From an uncultured Pseudomonadales bacterium (GTDB taxonomy: Bacteria; Pseudomonadota; Gammaproteobacteria; Pseudomonadales; Balneatricaceae), in contig CALJVT010000003.1 in NCBI GenBank assembly GCA_937773555.1, positions 86,676 through 150,675 on the forward strand: DNA of 64,000 bases, written 5' to 3'. Positions 1 to 10,918 of the stretch are shown here, in pieces (position 1 is the first letter of the stretch; each line of letters begins with the position of its first letter). The notes under the pieces were generated by a model that was given only the letters and a program-made list of their open reading frames with translations, was not told where the DNA came from and ran no database searches. Both the position numbers and the translations under genes were made by a program.

Positions 1-920
1 TGATACAAGGCGCCCTGGGCAATAATGTAGCCATTAATTGATGCAATTTCTGTTGGACGGCCTGCTTGGCAGTCTTGCAGCATAGAAGACTTATTAAGGG
101 CTGTTTGCTGCAAAATCCGCACTGCTGTGTTGAGTAACCCCTGTGCCAGGGGCACTATGCCAACACGGGCCATAACATCTTGGGTTTCTATACATAACTG
201 CTCCAGGCGTGGCCTACCTTGGGGGTGCTTAATAAGCTCGCCGTTAGTGCATTGGTATATGGCGGTGAGGGCATTAATTACACTATTAACAGCTAACTTG
301 TGCCACATAGGGGTGCGAATATCGGTATGCCATGAAATATTAAGAATGGGGGTGAGGGGGTTATTTTTGAGGGAGTGACTACTTTTGCTCGTTTTTAGCA
401 ACCTTTGAATAGGAGACGGTATTTCTGCCTCAAGTAAATGGTCACTAAAACACCCTATAAAGGTTTCACCAATGCCTGCACGGACGACATTAAAAGGACT
501 CATGCGCCATGCGCCATCAGTAGTTGTTGCATAATATATGTTGGCGTTTGGCATCACTCGTTGTAAGGCTTGGGCACTCCCCATGCCATTTTGTAACAAT
601 AGGATTTGGGCATCATCTACCAAGTGTTTCCGCCAGGGCAATACTGCACCTATAGTGGCGTAAGATTTACAGCACACTAGCATGTGTTTAATGGGTTCAT
701 GGGGTGGCGTGTCTGGGATCAGTGCGTTGGGCTGGGTATGAACCTTTTGATCATCTTCCAACAGGTTTATGCCACCTGCGGCTTGGTATTGTGTCAGTTG
801 GTCTGCATCCCTTAATAACAAAGTGACTTTTGATCCACGGGCAATTAAAGCGCTGGCCCAAAGGCTGCCGATGGCACCGACACCACAAATGTGCCAAGGG
901 TAGGATGATAGACGAGTCAT
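1..920 (-). CDS. panE: 2-dehydropantoate 2-reductase, C-terminus cut by window edge
   Basis: Ketopantoate reductase of the ApbA/PanE family, the NADPH-dependent step of pantothenate (CoA precursor) synthesis in the cytoplasm. Reading leftward from the ATG at 920, the N-terminus carries the Rossmann motif CGVGAIGSLWA (about residues 12-22), and the visible end contains GRPTEIASINGYIIAQ, which matches the family's conserved C-terminal substrate/dimer motif. About 306 residues are visible and the frame is open to base 1; only the last few dozen residues should be missing. It is divergent from yajQ with 55 bp between them, an arrangement known in pseudomonads. Identification is by motif recognition; the exact substrate is inferred from the family. 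Confidence 0.9.
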   Translation of the reverse strand, partial: MTRLSSYPWHICGVGAIGSLWASALIARGSKVTLLLRDADQLTQYQAAGGINLLEDDQKVHTQPNALIPDTPPHEPIKHMLVCCKSYATIGAVLPWRKHLVDDAQILLLQNGMGSAQALQRVMPNANIYYATTTDGAWRMSPFNVVRAGIGETFIGCFSDHLLEAEIPSPIQRLLKTSKSSHSLKNNPLTPILNISWHTDIRTPMWHKLAVNSVINALTAIYQCTNGELIKHPQGRPRLEQLCIETQDVMARVGIVPLAQGLLNTAVRILQQTALNKSSMLQDCQAGRPTEIASINGYIIAQGALY

Positions 921-975
921 GGGTTACACTATTACTATTTACATTGATTCGCTATTTTAACAAAGGAATTTACTA

Positions 976-1458
976 ATGCCATCTTTTGATGTGGTTTCCG
1001 AGCTCGACAGTCATGAAGTATCTAATGCCTTAGACCAAGCTAACCGTGAAGTAACTACGCGTTATGACTTTAAAGGCACTAATGCTCGTTTTGAACAAGG
1101 TGAAGATCTTGTCACTATGCACGCTGATGTAGAGTTTCAATTACAGCAAATGTTGCCCATCTTGCATGAAAAGCTGATCAAACGTGGTGTAGATATCCGC
1201 TGTTTAGACGTTAAAGACCCAGAAACTACCAATATGAAAAGCCGACAGGTAGTCATGATGCGCACAGGTTTAGATAAAGAACTGGCTAAAAAAGTAGTGA
1301 AGTTTTTAAAAGAGAAAAAACTAAAAGTACAAAGTCAGGTGCAGGGCGACCAAGTAAGAGTGACCGGTAAAAAACGTGATGATCTGCAAGAAGCCATAGC
1401 AAGCCTGCGTGAAGGTGAGTTTGACTTGCCTTTGCAGTTTAATAACTTTAGAGATTAG
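976..1458 (+). CDS. yajQ: YajQ family nucleotide-binding protein (UPF0234)
   Basis: This 160-residue protein has the length and sequence of the YajQ family. The N-terminus MPSFDVVSELDSHEVSNALDQ and the central RYDFKGT segment are family hallmarks. YajQ proteins are small, cytoplasmic, two-domain nucleotide-binding proteins; some bind cyclic di-GMP and modulate transcription (family knowledge). A good ribosome-binding site, AAAGGAA, lies 7-13 bases before the ATG. The gene is divergent from panE. No oddities are seen. Confidence 0.95.
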   Translation: MPSFDVVSELDSHEVSNALDQANREVTTRYDFKGTNARFEQGEDLVTMHADVEFQLQQMLPILHEKLIKRGVDIRCLDVKDPETTNMKSRQVVMMRTGLDKELAKKVVKFLKEKKLKVQSQVQGDQVRVTGKKRDDLQEAIASLREGEFDLPLQFNNFRD

Positions 1459-1514
1459 TCACCATTTTGGGTTTATACCCATGCACCTAGGTTACCAAAT
1501 GGAATTATGCAGAA

Positions 1515-2729
1515 ATGTCTAAACCAGTAAAATTATTGAGCTTTGTTGTAGTGAGTGCCTGCGTATTGTTGGCTATAAATTTTGGTATGCGCGCATCATT
1601 TGGTTTCTTTGTGGCGCCTATCTCCAGTGATTTTGGCTATGGACGTGAAGTGTTTGCACTTTCTTTGGCACTACAAAATTTATGTTGGGGATTGTTTCAG
1701 CCCATTGCAGGGGCCATGGCAGATCGTTTTGGCACATCTAAAACCATTTATATGGGTTCTATTGCTTATGCATTAGGTCTGTATATTACCGCCACAGCCG
1801 ATAGTTATTGGGGCCTGCATATGGGTGCGGGTATTCTGGTGGGTATGGGTGTTGCAGGCACAGGCTTTGGTGTTATTTTACCTGCTTTAGCCAGAATGGT
1901 GAGTGAAGAGAAACGCGGCTTGGCCTTAGGTTTGGGCACTGCTGCAGGCTCTTTTGGCCAATTATTAGTGATTCCCGTAGCGCAAGAATTCATCGCTGCC
2001 TATGGGTGGCAAATTACTCTGCTCATTTTAGCAGGGGGTTCTTTGAGTATGCTGCTCTTGGCTAGGCCTTTTCGTAACGATGGGCAGCAGTCTGCAGTGG
2101 TTAGCCAAGAACACGATCAAAGCTTATCTGAAGCCCTTAAAGAAGCGGGTGGGCATGTGCACTATTGGTTGCTTATTGCAGGTTTTTTTGTCTGTGGTTT
2201 TCAATTAGCATTTATTACGGTGCACATGCCTGCTTATTTGTCTGATAATGGATTTGATGCCAAAGTGGCTGTTATTAGTTTATCGTTAATTGGCTTATTT
2301 AATATATTTGGATGTTTGTTATTTGGCTCTTGGTCTGGCAAATACTCTAAGAAAAACCTGTTAGGTATTATTTATCTATTGCGGGCGTTGGCTATAGCAG
2401 GCTTTATGTTAACCCCGATCACCACCACCTCAGTTTATCTATTCTCTATTGTCACCGGGTTTTTATGGCTGGCTACAGTGCCGCCTACGTCTGGCCTCGT
2501 GGCGCAAATGTTTGGTTTAAGGCACATGGGCACCCTCTACGGCATTGTTTTCTTAAATCATCAACTAGGCTCGTTTTTAGGGGTTTGGTTAGGGGGGTAT
2601 TTGTATGACACAACAGGCAGTTACGATAACGTTTGGTGGGCCGCCGCTGCCATTGCCTTAGTGACTGCGGTCATTCATATTATTATTGATGAGCGGCCTG
2701 TAAGTCGCCTTAGACCTGCAGCAGTATAA
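1515..2729 (+). CDS. MFS transporter
   Basis: A 404-residue major facilitator superfamily carrier with about 12 hydrophobic segments. The loop after helix 2 has GAMADRFGTSK, a good match to the MFS signature GxxxDRxGxR/K, and the central acidic loop (about residues 195-215) separates two six-helix halves. The N-terminal pattern NFGMRASFGFFVAPI resembles the oxalate/formate-antiporter-like and monocarboxylate-type MFS proteins. The substrate cannot be read from the sequence; an organic anion is a guess. It runs 56 bp behind yajQ and its stop codon abuts that of the convergent trhO with no gap, so no terminator separates the two transcription units. Confidence 0.85.
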   Translation: MSKPVKLLSFVVVSACVLLAINFGMRASFGFFVAPISSDFGYGREVFALSLALQNLCWGLFQPIAGAMADRFGTSKTIYMGSIAYALGLYITATADSYWGLHMGAGILVGMGVAGTGFGVILPALARMVSEEKRGLALGLGTAAGSFGQLLVIPVAQEFIAAYGWQITLLILAGGSLSMLLLARPFRNDGQQSAVVSQEHDQSLSEALKEAGGHVHYWLLIAGFFVCGFQLAFITVHMPAYLSDNGFDAKVAVISLSLIGLFNIFGCLLFGSWSGKYSKKNLLGIIYLLRALAIAGFMLTPITTTSVYLFSIVTGFLWLATVPPTSGLVAQMFGLRHMGTLYGIVFLNHQLGSFLGVWLGGYLYDTTGSYDNVWWAAAAIALVTAVIHIIIDERPVSRLRPAAV

Positions 2730-3719
2730 CTAGGATTTACGCTGTGCTTGTTTGCCTTGCGCTTTAGCCTTGCGGCGATGGGCGATTGTCTCTATGGCAT
2801 CAGCACCTATGTGGGATTCACCACGTTGTTGGGCTAGTTCCATCTGGTGCTGGCGTTCTTTATAGCGCTGGCGTTGGTCTGGGGTGTGTTTGTCAAAGCA
2901 GTTTGGGCAGCTGATGCCCTCTAGGTATTTATCGCTGGTTTGCTCTTCTTTAGTAATCGGTAAGCGACACGCGTGGCATTGGTCGTATTGACCTTTTTCC
3001 AGCTGGTGGTTTACCGTAACGCGATTATCAAATACAAAACATTCTCCCTGCCACATGGTGTCTTCTTCAGGCACTTCTTCAAGGTATTTTAAAATGCCAC
3101 CTTGCAGGTGATACACCTCTTCAAACCCCTGTTCCTTTAAGTAGGCTGTAGACTTTTCGCAGCGGATACCGCCAGTACAGAACATGGCTACTTTTTTGTT
3201 TATTTTTGGGTCCAGGTGGTCACTCACATACTGTGGGAATTCACGAAAGTTAGTGGTGTCTGGGTTTAGTGCACCTTTAAAACTACCCACTTTTACTTCG
3301 TAGTCATTACGTGTATCTACTAATACAACGTCTGGGTCAGAAATAAGGGCGTTCCAGTCCTTAGGTTTAACGTAAGTGCCTACGACCTGTTTAGGGTCGA
3401 TGCCTTCAACCCCCATGGTGACTATTTCTTTCTTTAGTTTTACTTTAGTACGATAAAACGGATTGTGAGCCTCAAAGGATTCTTTAGTGACGATATTACC
3501 GAGGCGCCCATCTTTCTCAAACCAAGCCATCAGTGCCTCTATACCCCTGCGCTTGCCGGCCACAGTGCCGTTGATACCTTCTGAGGCAAGTAACAAGGTG
3601 CCACGAATATTGTTGTACTCCATGACGTTAAGTAACGGCTGGCGCAGATCTTGAAATCTTTCTAGGGTGACAAATTTATAAAGGGCACAAACAACGATTT
3701 GCGACTGATCTTGAGTCAT
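2730..3719 (-). CDS. trhO: tRNA uridine(34) hydroxylase TrhO, rhodanese family
   Basis: A 329-residue YceA/TrhO family protein, involved in oxygen-dependent 5-hydroxylation of U34 in some tRNAs (family knowledge). An N-terminal ferredoxin-like domain (about residues 5-95) is followed by a rhodanese domain whose active-site loop reads [12 protein letters not shown] with the catalytic cysteine. The C-terminal part has two CxxC pairs (CHAC and CPNC, around residues 245-275) that could bind zinc. The basic tail ([13 protein letters not shown]) is typical. It is transcribed leftward, with two hairpins lying upstream of its start (3759-3816). Confidence 0.93.
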   Translation of the reverse strand: MTQDQSQIVVCALYKFVTLERFQDLRQPLLNVMEYNNIRGTLLLASEGINGTVAGKRRGIEALMAWFEKDGRLGNIVTKESFEAHNPFYRTKVKLKKEIVTMGVEGIDPKQVVGTYVKPKDWNALISDPDVVLVDTRNDYEVKVGSFKGALNPDTTNFREFPQYVSDHLDPKINKKVAMFCTGGIRCEKSTAYLKEQGFEEVYHLQGGILKYLEEVPEEDTMWQGECFVFDNRVTVNHQLEKGQYDQCHACRLPITKEEQTSDKYLEGISCPNCFDKHTPDQRQRYKERQHQMELAQQRGESHIGADAIETIAHRRKAKAQGKQAQRKS

Positions 3720-3758
3720 AATAATTCCTTAGCGAGCCGAAACGTAAATCCGGAGCTT

Positions 3759-3816
3759 AGGGGGCTTTTGCATTTTAACTGTGCAAGCCCCTTACTAGGG
3801 TTAAAATAAAACCCTA
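3759..3816. other. Two adjacent hairpins between the EamA gene and trhO
   Basis: Two inverted repeats sit side by side in this intergenic stretch. TAGGGTT (3796-3802) pairs with AACCCTA (3810-3816). GGGGCT (3761-3766) plus TGCA (3769-3772) pairs with TGCA (3782-3785) plus AGCCCC (3786-3791). The first is followed by TTTT on the plus strand only, whereas both flanking genes read leftward, so neither is a textbook terminator for them. They may be a leader structure of trhO or a processing site. Confidence 0.4.
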
Positions 3817-3861
3817 TTTTACTTGATAAACTGGGTATGATTCAAATACTAATGGGGTGAA

Positions 3862-4779
3862 TTAACGTGTGCTGGATGAGTTTTTAGGCTGCACCAGCAC
3901 TAAGCCAATGAGCATAAAACCAAGAGCTAGCCAGATAAGGGGGGTATGGCGCTCGCCTAGTGCTATCATGCCAAGGAATACGCCTGATAAGGTAACGATA
4001 TAAGCCACTTGGCTAGCAAATACCGCACCGGTTCTGCCCACTAACCCAATGTAGCCAGTGTAAGCGACCACGTGTAACAGGCTGTTTGCTAAAATAGCCC
4101 ACTCAACAGAGGTCCAAGCTTGACTTAAATCTACCCATGACCCAGTAGCCAAGGTTATGGGAGTGCAAATGACCAGACCAATAATAGAAGCACCACGTAA
4201 GGTAGTTAGGGCGTCGATATTAGTAGGCGTTTTATGGGCTAGGTAATGACCTTCAACACCATAAAATAATGGTGCAATAAGAGCCAATAACATAAATAGG
4301 CCAACACCTTGGCTGCTAAAGTCTGCTTTTGGGCCAAGGATTAATGCAATGGCTACAGCGCCTAAAAGAATGCCCAGCATACGAATTCTGTTGAACCGTT
4401 CACTTCTGATCAGTAAAGCGATAATGAGCGCGAACATAGGTACCGTAGCGATACCGATGGCCAATAACCCAGCGGGTAAATGTGCAGCTGCTATGTAGGT
4501 AAACGTGTTTGGAACAATGGTACCAACCAAAGCCACAATAGTGTAGAAGCGGATGTGGGCCCAGGTCATGGGTAGCTGTGTTTTCTGAAAAATAGAAATA
4601 ATGCTAAGCAATAAAGCTCCCGATGCCAGTTGCCAAAAAATCAACCCCAAGGGCTGATAACCTGTAGAAACCACATGTTTGGTAACGACGATAGTGCTGC
4701 CCCATACGCTGCCTAATAAAAGCAGCCATGCTAAGGCAAAAAAGCTTGCGGTATGTTTCTTTTTAGAAAAATTCTTCAC
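3862..4779 (-). CDS. EamA/DMT family transporter
   Basis: A drug/metabolite-transporter superfamily protein with about ten hydrophobic segments in two EamA repeats; the repeat end GERHTPLIWLALGFMLIGLVLV is characteristic of the second. It probably exports a metabolite or amino acid across the inner membrane; the substrate is unknown. The open frame extends to an ATG at 4899, but those 40 extra residues are polar, basic and unlike the family. I prefer the GTG at 4779 (VKNFSKKKHTASFF), which leaves a short basic cytoplasmic tail before helix 1 and about 305 residues, the usual family length. The ribosome-binding site for this GTG is weak, so the start remains uncertain. Confidence 0.85.
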   Translation of the reverse strand: MKNFSKKKHTASFFALAWLLLLGSVWGSTIVVTKHVVSTGYQPLGLIFWQLASGALLLSIISIFQKTQLPMTWAHIRFYTIVALVGTIVPNTFTYIAAAHLPAGLLAIGIATVPMFALIIALLIRSERFNRIRMLGILLGAVAIALILGPKADFSSQGVGLFMLLALIAPLFYGVEGHYLAHKTPTNIDALTTLRGASIIGLVICTPITLATGSWVDLSQAWTSVEWAILANSLLHVVAYTGYIGLVGRTGAVFASQVAYIVTLSGVFLGMIALGERHTPLIWLALGFMLIGLVLVQPKNSSSTR

Positions 4780-5040
4780 GGAGTGTTTGGCCTGACCTTT
4801 TTGCCTAGATATCGTGCTTGCTGCATAGCCAAGCCTATGTCTTTTATAACCCTGCCTGTGCCAATTGCAATAAGGTGATGCCAAATAGTGCCACCCCAAC
4901 TAAAGTGAAGGGGGGGCGGAACATGTCCGTTAAATCTACGCACACGTGTTGCTCTTTTAAAAGCACATCATTCATTTTAAGGCTCACTAAAAAGCTAGTA
5001 TTTTTTAACGCAAAACATGCCGCATAGTTGCACTAAATTA

Positions 5041-5072
5041 AAGTGATGTAAACGCATTTTTTTGCATCACTT
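5041..5072 (-). terminator. Probable terminator-like hairpin downstream of the ATL gene
   Basis: AAGTGATG (5041-5048) and CATCACTT (5065-5072) form an 8-bp stem with a 16-base loop. Read on the minus strand it lies just after the ATL stop codon and is followed by TTAATTT, a modest U-rich tail. The loop is long, so efficiency is doubtful. Confidence 0.4.
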
Positions 5073-5089
5073 ACGCAGTCTCACAGTCC

Positions 5090-5446
5090 TTAAAAAGGTG
5101 TGTTGTCATGTGTTTGCCATTGAAATCGTTTCATAGACACCTTGTGGTTATGTAATTGCACTCCCTCTTTTTCAAGCTTTTCACGCTGGCGCAGGTAACT
5201 TTCCGTAGCCGGTGGAAAGGCTAACTTACCGCTGGCAGTAATAATGCGATGCCAAGGTAAGCTTGAGTCTTTAGGCAAATGTCGCAAACACCAACCTACC
5301 CAGCGTGCAGCGCCAGTTTGCCCAGCAAGGGTGGCCAGTTGGCCATAGCTTGCTACTTTACCTGATGGAATGGCAGCAATAGTCTGGTATAGCTGCTGGC
5401 GCGCTAATCGTTGTTGGTCTTTGCGTTGTTCGTGGGGGACTTTCAT
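5090..5446 (-). CDS. Alkyltransferase-like protein (MGMT family, Cys replaced by Trp)
   Basis: A member of the methylated-DNA-protein-cysteine methyltransferase fold. The helix-turn-helix-side motif GKVASYGQLATLAG is present. The active-site motif, normally PCHRI/V, reads PWHRI, so the alkyl-accepting cysteine is tryptophan. This marks it as an ATL protein (E. coli YbaZ-like), which binds O6-alkylguanine and hands the lesion to nucleotide excision repair rather than repairing it directly (family knowledge). The open frame extends upstream to 5575, but the ATG at 5446 (MKVPHEQRKDQQRLARQQLY) gives the usual 118-residue size and removes an overlap with divergent fxsA. uvrB is also in this window, 37 kb away. 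Confidence 0.88.
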   Translation of the reverse strand: MKVPHEQRKDQQRLARQQLYQTIAAIPSGKVASYGQLATLAGQTGAARWVGWCLRHLPKDSSLPWHRIITASGKLAFPPATESYLRQREKLEKEGVQLHNHKVSMKRFQWQTHDNTPF

Positions 5447-5503
5447 TGTTATAATATGGCCGCATATACTAGACACAGTTACATTAACTAAGATTACATT
5501 ATT

Positions 5504-5995
5504 ATGCGTTTTCTTTTCGCCCTTTTTATTGCGGTACCCATTATTGAAATGCTGGTGCTTATTCAAGTAGGCCAAGAAATTGGGGCTTTATGGACCATTG
5601 CCTTGGTTTTGATTACCGCCTTTATTGGAATTAACCTATTACGTCATCAGGGTTTAGCAACGCTAACCAGAGCTAATTGGCGTATCCAGTCAGGTCAGAT
5701 TCCGGCTAAAGAGATATTAGAAGGAATTTTACTCGCCGTTGGCGGTGCTTTACTTTTAACGCCGGGGTTCGTGACCGATGGCATTGGGTTTTTACTATTG
5801 GTGCCTGTTACGCGACAGTTTTTTGCATCACGTTTAATGGGCCGGTTTAAGTCATTCGCCAGCGCCAACGTTGCTGGTGGTAGTTTTGGTACTCAGGGTT
5901 TTGGCCAAAATGGCTTTGGCGCAGGCTCTACCAACGACGAAAGTATAATAGATGGAGAGTTTGAAGCACCTCACAATACCGCAACCACGGGATAA
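5504..5995 (+). CDS. fxsA: FxsA family membrane protein
   Basis: A 163-residue FxsA protein: two closely spaced N-terminal hydrophobic helices (residues 1-45), a linker RHQGLATLTRANWRIQSGQ, then a hydrophobic hairpin with LLLTPGFVTDGIGFLLLVP, the family's diagnostic core. The C-terminal 40 residues are glycine- and asparagine-rich. FxsA in E. coli is an inner-membrane protein whose overproduction relieves phage T7 F-exclusion; its normal job is unclear. Placement just before groESL is common in Gammaproteobacteria. Confidence 0.93.
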   Translation: MRFLFALFIAVPIIEMLVLIQVGQEIGALWTIALVLITAFIGINLLRHQGLATLTRANWRIQSGQIPAKEILEGILLAVGGALLLTPGFVTDGIGFLLLVPVTRQFFASRLMGRFKSFASANVAGGSFGTQGFGQNGFGAGSTNDESIIDGEFEAPHNTATTG

Positions 5996-6040
5996 GCTAG
6001 AATAAACCCTAGTTATCTGAACTTTATTTTGCATTTGCTA

Positions 6041-6065
6041 TTGAAAAGTACACTTCACCCCATAT
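6041..6065 (+). promoter_or_regulatory. Sigma-32-type heat-shock promoter of groESL
   Basis: TTGAAA at 6041-6046 and CCCCATAT at 6058-6065 are separated by 11 bases. This matches the known sigma-32 pattern (CTTGAAA, 11-16 bases, CCCCATNT) closely, and it lies 70 bp before groES. No CIRCE inverted repeat was seen, so heat induction through sigma-32 is the expected mode. Confidence 0.75.
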
Positions 6066-6134
6066 CTATGGGTTCACTATTAACAATAATTCTGGCGTAG
6101 CCAGAAACACACACACTTTAGGAGTGCAAACGTA

Positions 6135-6428
6135 ATGAGCATCCGTCCTTTACACGATCGCGTTGTAATTCGTCGTCAGGAAGAAGAAGCAACCAGTGCT
6201 GGTGGTATCGTACTACCTGGTAGTGCTGCAGAAAAGCCAAATCAAGGTGAAGTATTGGCAGTAGGCCCTGGCCGTGTTACGACCAATGGCGAATTACAAG
6301 CAATGAGCGTTAAGGTTGGCGACACTGTCTTGTTTGGTCCATATGCTGGCAACAGTACCGCTAAGATCAACGGTGAAGAAGTGCTTATCGTTAGCGAAAG
6401 CGAAATTTACGGCGTTCTCGAAGCCTAA
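6135..6428 (+). CDS. groES: Co-chaperonin GroES
   Basis: A 97-residue GroES, which forms the heptameric cap of the GroEL folding chamber. The start [18 protein letters not shown], the mobile loop region ([14 protein letters not shown], residues 19-32) and the end ESEIYGVLE are typical. GGAG at 6121-6124 is the ribosome-binding site. It is followed by groEL after 33 bp, within the same heat-shock operon. Confidence 0.98.
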   Translation: MSIRPLHDRVVIRRQEEEATSAGGIVLPGSAAEKPNQGEVLAVGPGRVTTNGELQAMSVKVGDTVLFGPYAGNSTAKINGEEVLIVSESEIYGVLEA

Positions 6429-8108
<1,680 letters not shown>

Positions 8109-8136
8109 TGCATTTCCCAAGCTAACCATGCTTACT

Positions 8137-8165
8137 AAAAAACCGGCTCTTGTAGCCGGTTTTTT
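8137..8165 (+). terminator. Rho-independent terminator of groESL
   Basis: AACCGGCT (8141-8148) pairs with AGCCGGTT (8154-8161) around a five-base loop, extended by A-U pairs to 8137-8165 and ending in a run of six T's. It lies 28 bp after the groEL stop. Confidence 0.9.
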
Positions 8166-8234
8166 ATTGGCCAAAATCACCCAAAGTGGTTATATTGACA
8201 CTCACAAAAAAAGCACTGTTATCAGGATATTCAC

Positions 8235-9152
8235 ATGATTGAAATCACCAACTTACGCAAACAGTATGCCAGTGGCTTTGTGGCCTTGGATGATATAAAT
8301 TTGAAGGTTAATAAAGGTGAGATTTTAGCTTTGTTGGGCCCCAATGGTGCGGGTAAAACAACCCTTATTTCCATCATTTGTGGCATTGTAAATCCGTCGT
8401 CAGGCGCTGTGACTGTAGGTGGTTTTGACATTATTAAAAACTATCGGCAAACCCGCAGTCTAATCGGCTTGGTCCCACAAGAGCTCACTACTGATGCCTT
8501 TGAGACACCTTGGAATAACCTCACCTTCTCACGCGGCTTATTTGGCTTGCCAAAGAATCCACAGATGGTTGAAAAGGTTTTAAAAGATTTGTCCTTATGG
8601 GATAAAAAAGACGACCGTATCATGACACTATCGGGCGGCATGAAACGCCGTTTATTAATTGGTAAGGCCCTCGTTCACGAGCCTCAGGTATTGTTCTTAG
8701 ATGAGCCTACCGCGGGTGTAGATGTTAGCCTTCGTCAAGACATGTGGCGCATGGTAGATGAATTGCGTAATCAAGGCGTTACCATCGTTTTGACCACCCA
8801 TTACATTGAAGAAGCAGAGGCTATCGCCGACCGCATTGGGGTGATCAGTGGGGGTAAATTACTGCTGGTAGAAGACAAAAAATTGCTGATGTCTCGCATG
8901 GGGCAAAAGCAACTTAAAGTTGAATTGATGGAGCGCCTTGATGCGCTTCCAACAGAGCTTGCAGAGCGAGGATTTATGCTCAATGAGGATAGCCTTAGCA
9001 TTGTTTACCACTATGACAAAGATACCCCAGAAGTGGATATTGCAGGTTTATTGCAATCGGTTGCCAGTGCTGGTTTAGGTGTGAAAGACATACATACACA
9101 ACAAAGCAGCTTAGAAGAAATATTTGTAGACCTAGTTGAGGACGCAGCATGA
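8235..9152 (+). CDS. ABC-2 type exporter, ATP-binding subunit (YadG-like)
   Basis: A 305-residue ABC ATPase of the DrrA/YadG type. Walker [10 protein letters not shown] (about residues 35-43), signature [12 protein letters not shown], Walker [13 protein letters not shown] and the H-loop TTHYIEEAE are all present. A C-terminal accessory region of about 90 residues follows the nucleotide-binding domain. It overlaps the permease gene by 4 bp (ATGA), so the pair is translationally coupled. The size and pairing resemble E. coli YadGH. The exported substrate is unknown. Confidence 0.9.
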   Translation: MIEITNLRKQYASGFVALDDINLKVNKGEILALLGPNGAGKTTLISIICGIVNPSSGAVTVGGFDIIKNYRQTRSLIGLVPQELTTDAFETPWNNLTFSRGLFGLPKNPQMVEKVLKDLSLWDKKDDRIMTLSGGMKRRLLIGKALVHEPQVLFLDEPTAGVDVSLRQDMWRMVDELRNQGVTIVLTTHYIEEAEAIADRIGVISGGKLLLVEDKKLLMSRMGQKQLKVELMERLDALPTELAERGFMLNEDSLSIVYHYDKDTPEVDIAGLLQSVASAGLGVKDIHTQQSSLEEIFVDLVEDAA

Positions 9153-9910
9153 ATTTAAGAGGTATGTGGGCCATCTATTCTTTTGAAATGTCCCGAACCA
9201 AGCGGACGATTACCCAAAGCGTGGTGTCACCTGTTCTTTCCACGGTACTTTACTTTGTAGTATTTGGCGGTGCCATAGGCTCGCGCATAGAGTCTGTAGG
9301 TGGCATTAGCTACGGCGCCTTTATTGTGCCCGGTTTAATCATGTTATCCATCATGACCCAAAGCCTATCTAACGCCTCTTTTGGTATCTACTTCCCACGT
9401 TTCTCTGGCACCATTTATGAAGTGCTTTCTTCACCGATGTCCTTTTGGGAAGCGACCGCGGGGTATGTGGGTGCTGCAGCCACTAAGTCCCTGCTCATTG
9501 GCCTAATTACCTTGGCAACAGCAGGATTTTTTGTGCCGATTGAAATTGCTCACCCATTTTGGATGTTAGCGTTTTTAGTCCTCACCACCATTACCTTTAG
9601 CTTGTTCGGTTTTTTGATTGGGATCTGGGCTGATGGTTTTGAAAAGTTGCAGCTAATCCCACTTTTAGTGGTCACACCAATGGTTTTTTTAGGCGGTGCA
9701 TTCTACTCCATTGATATGCTGCCCAGTGCGTGGCAAACAGTGACGATGTTTAACCCTGTGGTGTACTTGATTAGTGGTTTTCGGTGGAGTTTTTACGAAA
9801 TTTCTGATGTAAGTGTAGGGGTTAGCCTAGGTATGATTACGTTATTTATGGGTATTTGTTTAGCATTAATCTCTTGGATCTTTAAGACGGGTTACCGTTT
9901 AAAACAGTAA
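9149..9910 (+). CDS. ABC-2 type exporter, permease subunit (YadH-like)
   Basis: A 253-residue ABC-2 permease with six hydrophobic segments. The segment [20 protein letters not shown] and the later [17 protein letters not shown] are typical of the YadH/DrrB family, and [12 protein letters not shown] near the C-terminus is a family motif. It acts with the overlapping upstream ATPase in the inner membrane. The next gene starts within its stop codon (TAATG), so all three may be cotranscribed. Confidence 0.9.
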   Translation: MNLRGMWAIYSFEMSRTKRTITQSVVSPVLSTVLYFVVFGGAIGSRIESVGGISYGAFIVPGLIMLSIMTQSLSNASFGIYFPRFSGTIYEVLSSPMSFWEATAGYVGAAATKSLLIGLITLATAGFFVPIEIAHPFWMLAFLVLTTITFSLFGFLIGIWADGFEKLQLIPLLVVTPMVFLGGAFYSIDMLPSAWQTVTMFNPVVYLISGFRWSFYEISDVSVGVSLGMITLFMGICLALISWIFKTGYRLKQ

Positions 9911-10881
9911 TGTTACGCGCCACAAGGCACTATAGCTTGCATAAAAAGTTAATTTTAACGACTGGGGTTGCAAACTTGAATAGCAGTATAGATAACCGCA
10001 AAGGAATAGTATTAATGCTCGCTGCGATGGCGGGATTTACTATAGAAGATGCATTTATTAAGCAGCTTTCTAGCACTATTTCTATTGGTCAAATTCTCAT
10101 TATTATTGGCCTGTGTAGTTGTGTATTTTTTGCTTTGGTGGCTATTATAAATGGGCATAGCTTGTTAGCTCGTAACCTATGGACACGAGCAACACTAACC
10201 CGAATGCTTGCAGAGGCCGTTGCTGCCGTAGCTTTTGTCACGTCTTTGTCGCTTGTGCCTATATCAACAGTCGCGGCAGTATTTCAAGTAACGCCATTAA
10301 CCATTACCATGGGCGCCGCTCTTTTCTTAGGCGAGCGCGTTGGGTGGCGCCGATGGTTGGCTGTGCTTGTGGGCTTTATTGGTGTGTTATTAATTATAAG
10401 GCCAGGCTTTGGTGGGTTTAATCCATCAGTATTGTGGGTTCTGGTTGCCGTTTTAGGTGTGGCTGTTAGAGATTTAGTGACCCGTGTTATTCCTGCTCAA
10501 GTTGAATCTTCAGTGATTTCTTTTCAAGCTTTTGCGTCTCTCATTGTTGCGGGGGCCATCTGTGTGCTGGTTAGCCCTCAAGTTATGGTCCCTATCGCAG
10601 GCAAAGAGTTAGTTTATTTTGGCTGTACTATCGTTTTTAGTATTTCAGGCTATTACGCTATTGTTTCGGCGGTGCGTGTTGGAAATGCCTCTATCGTAGC
10701 GTCTTTTAGGTATTCAAGGCTGCTTTTTTCGTTGTTAGTTGGCATATTTATTTTTAATGAAAGCGTTGATATGCTCACTCTTGTTGGGTCTGTGATTATT
10801 ATTGGATCAGGTTTGTATACGTACCTAAGAGAGCACAAAATGGCGACTCGAACTAGTAAAAATGCTGAGATGATATTGTAA
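9910..10881 (+). CDS. EamA/DMT family transporter
   Basis: A second drug/metabolite-transporter protein, unrelated in detail to the one at 3.9 kb. Ten hydrophobic segments fall in two EamA repeats; LVPISTVAAVFQVTPLTITM and FLGERVGWRRWLAVLVGFIG are typical of the first repeat. The ATG at 9910 overlaps the previous stop by one base. The first 25 residues are basic and lie before the first conserved helix, so a TTG at 9976 (LNSSIDNRKG) is an alternative start. The substrate is unknown. Confidence 0.85.
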   Translation: MLRATRHYSLHKKLILTTGVANLNSSIDNRKGIVLMLAAMAGFTIEDAFIKQLSSTISIGQILIIIGLCSCVFFALVAIINGHSLLARNLWTRATLTRMLAEAVAAVAFVTSLSLVPISTVAAVFQVTPLTITMGAALFLGERVGWRRWLAVLVGFIGVLLIIRPGFGGFNPSVLWVLVAVLGVAVRDLVTRVIPAQVESSVISFQAFASLIVAGAICVLVSPQVMVPIAGKELVYFGCTIVFSISGYYAIVSAVRVGNASIVASFRYSRLLFSLLVGIFIFNESVDMLTLVGSVIIIGSGLYTYLREHKMATRTSKNAEMIL

Positions 10882-10918
10882 CCCCTTATCACTAAAGAGG
10901 AATATTATCTAAGGGGTT
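10880..10918. terminator. Weak bidirectional hairpin between convergent genes
   Basis: AACCCCTT (10880-10887) pairs with AAGGGGTT (10911-10918) around a loop of over 20 bases. It overlaps the stop of the EamA gene and lies 1 bp before the stop of the convergent small gene, a place where a shared terminator would be expected. There is no clear T-run. Confidence 0.3.

Noticed and set aside
127-378. 83-codon plus-strand ORF
   Set aside because: It lies wholly antisense to panE, whose motifs are clear on the minus strand.
4818-5027. 69-codon plus-strand ORF between the EamA and ATL genes
   Set aside because: It overlaps the doubtful 5' extension of the EamA frame, shows no family pattern and has no good ribosome-binding site.
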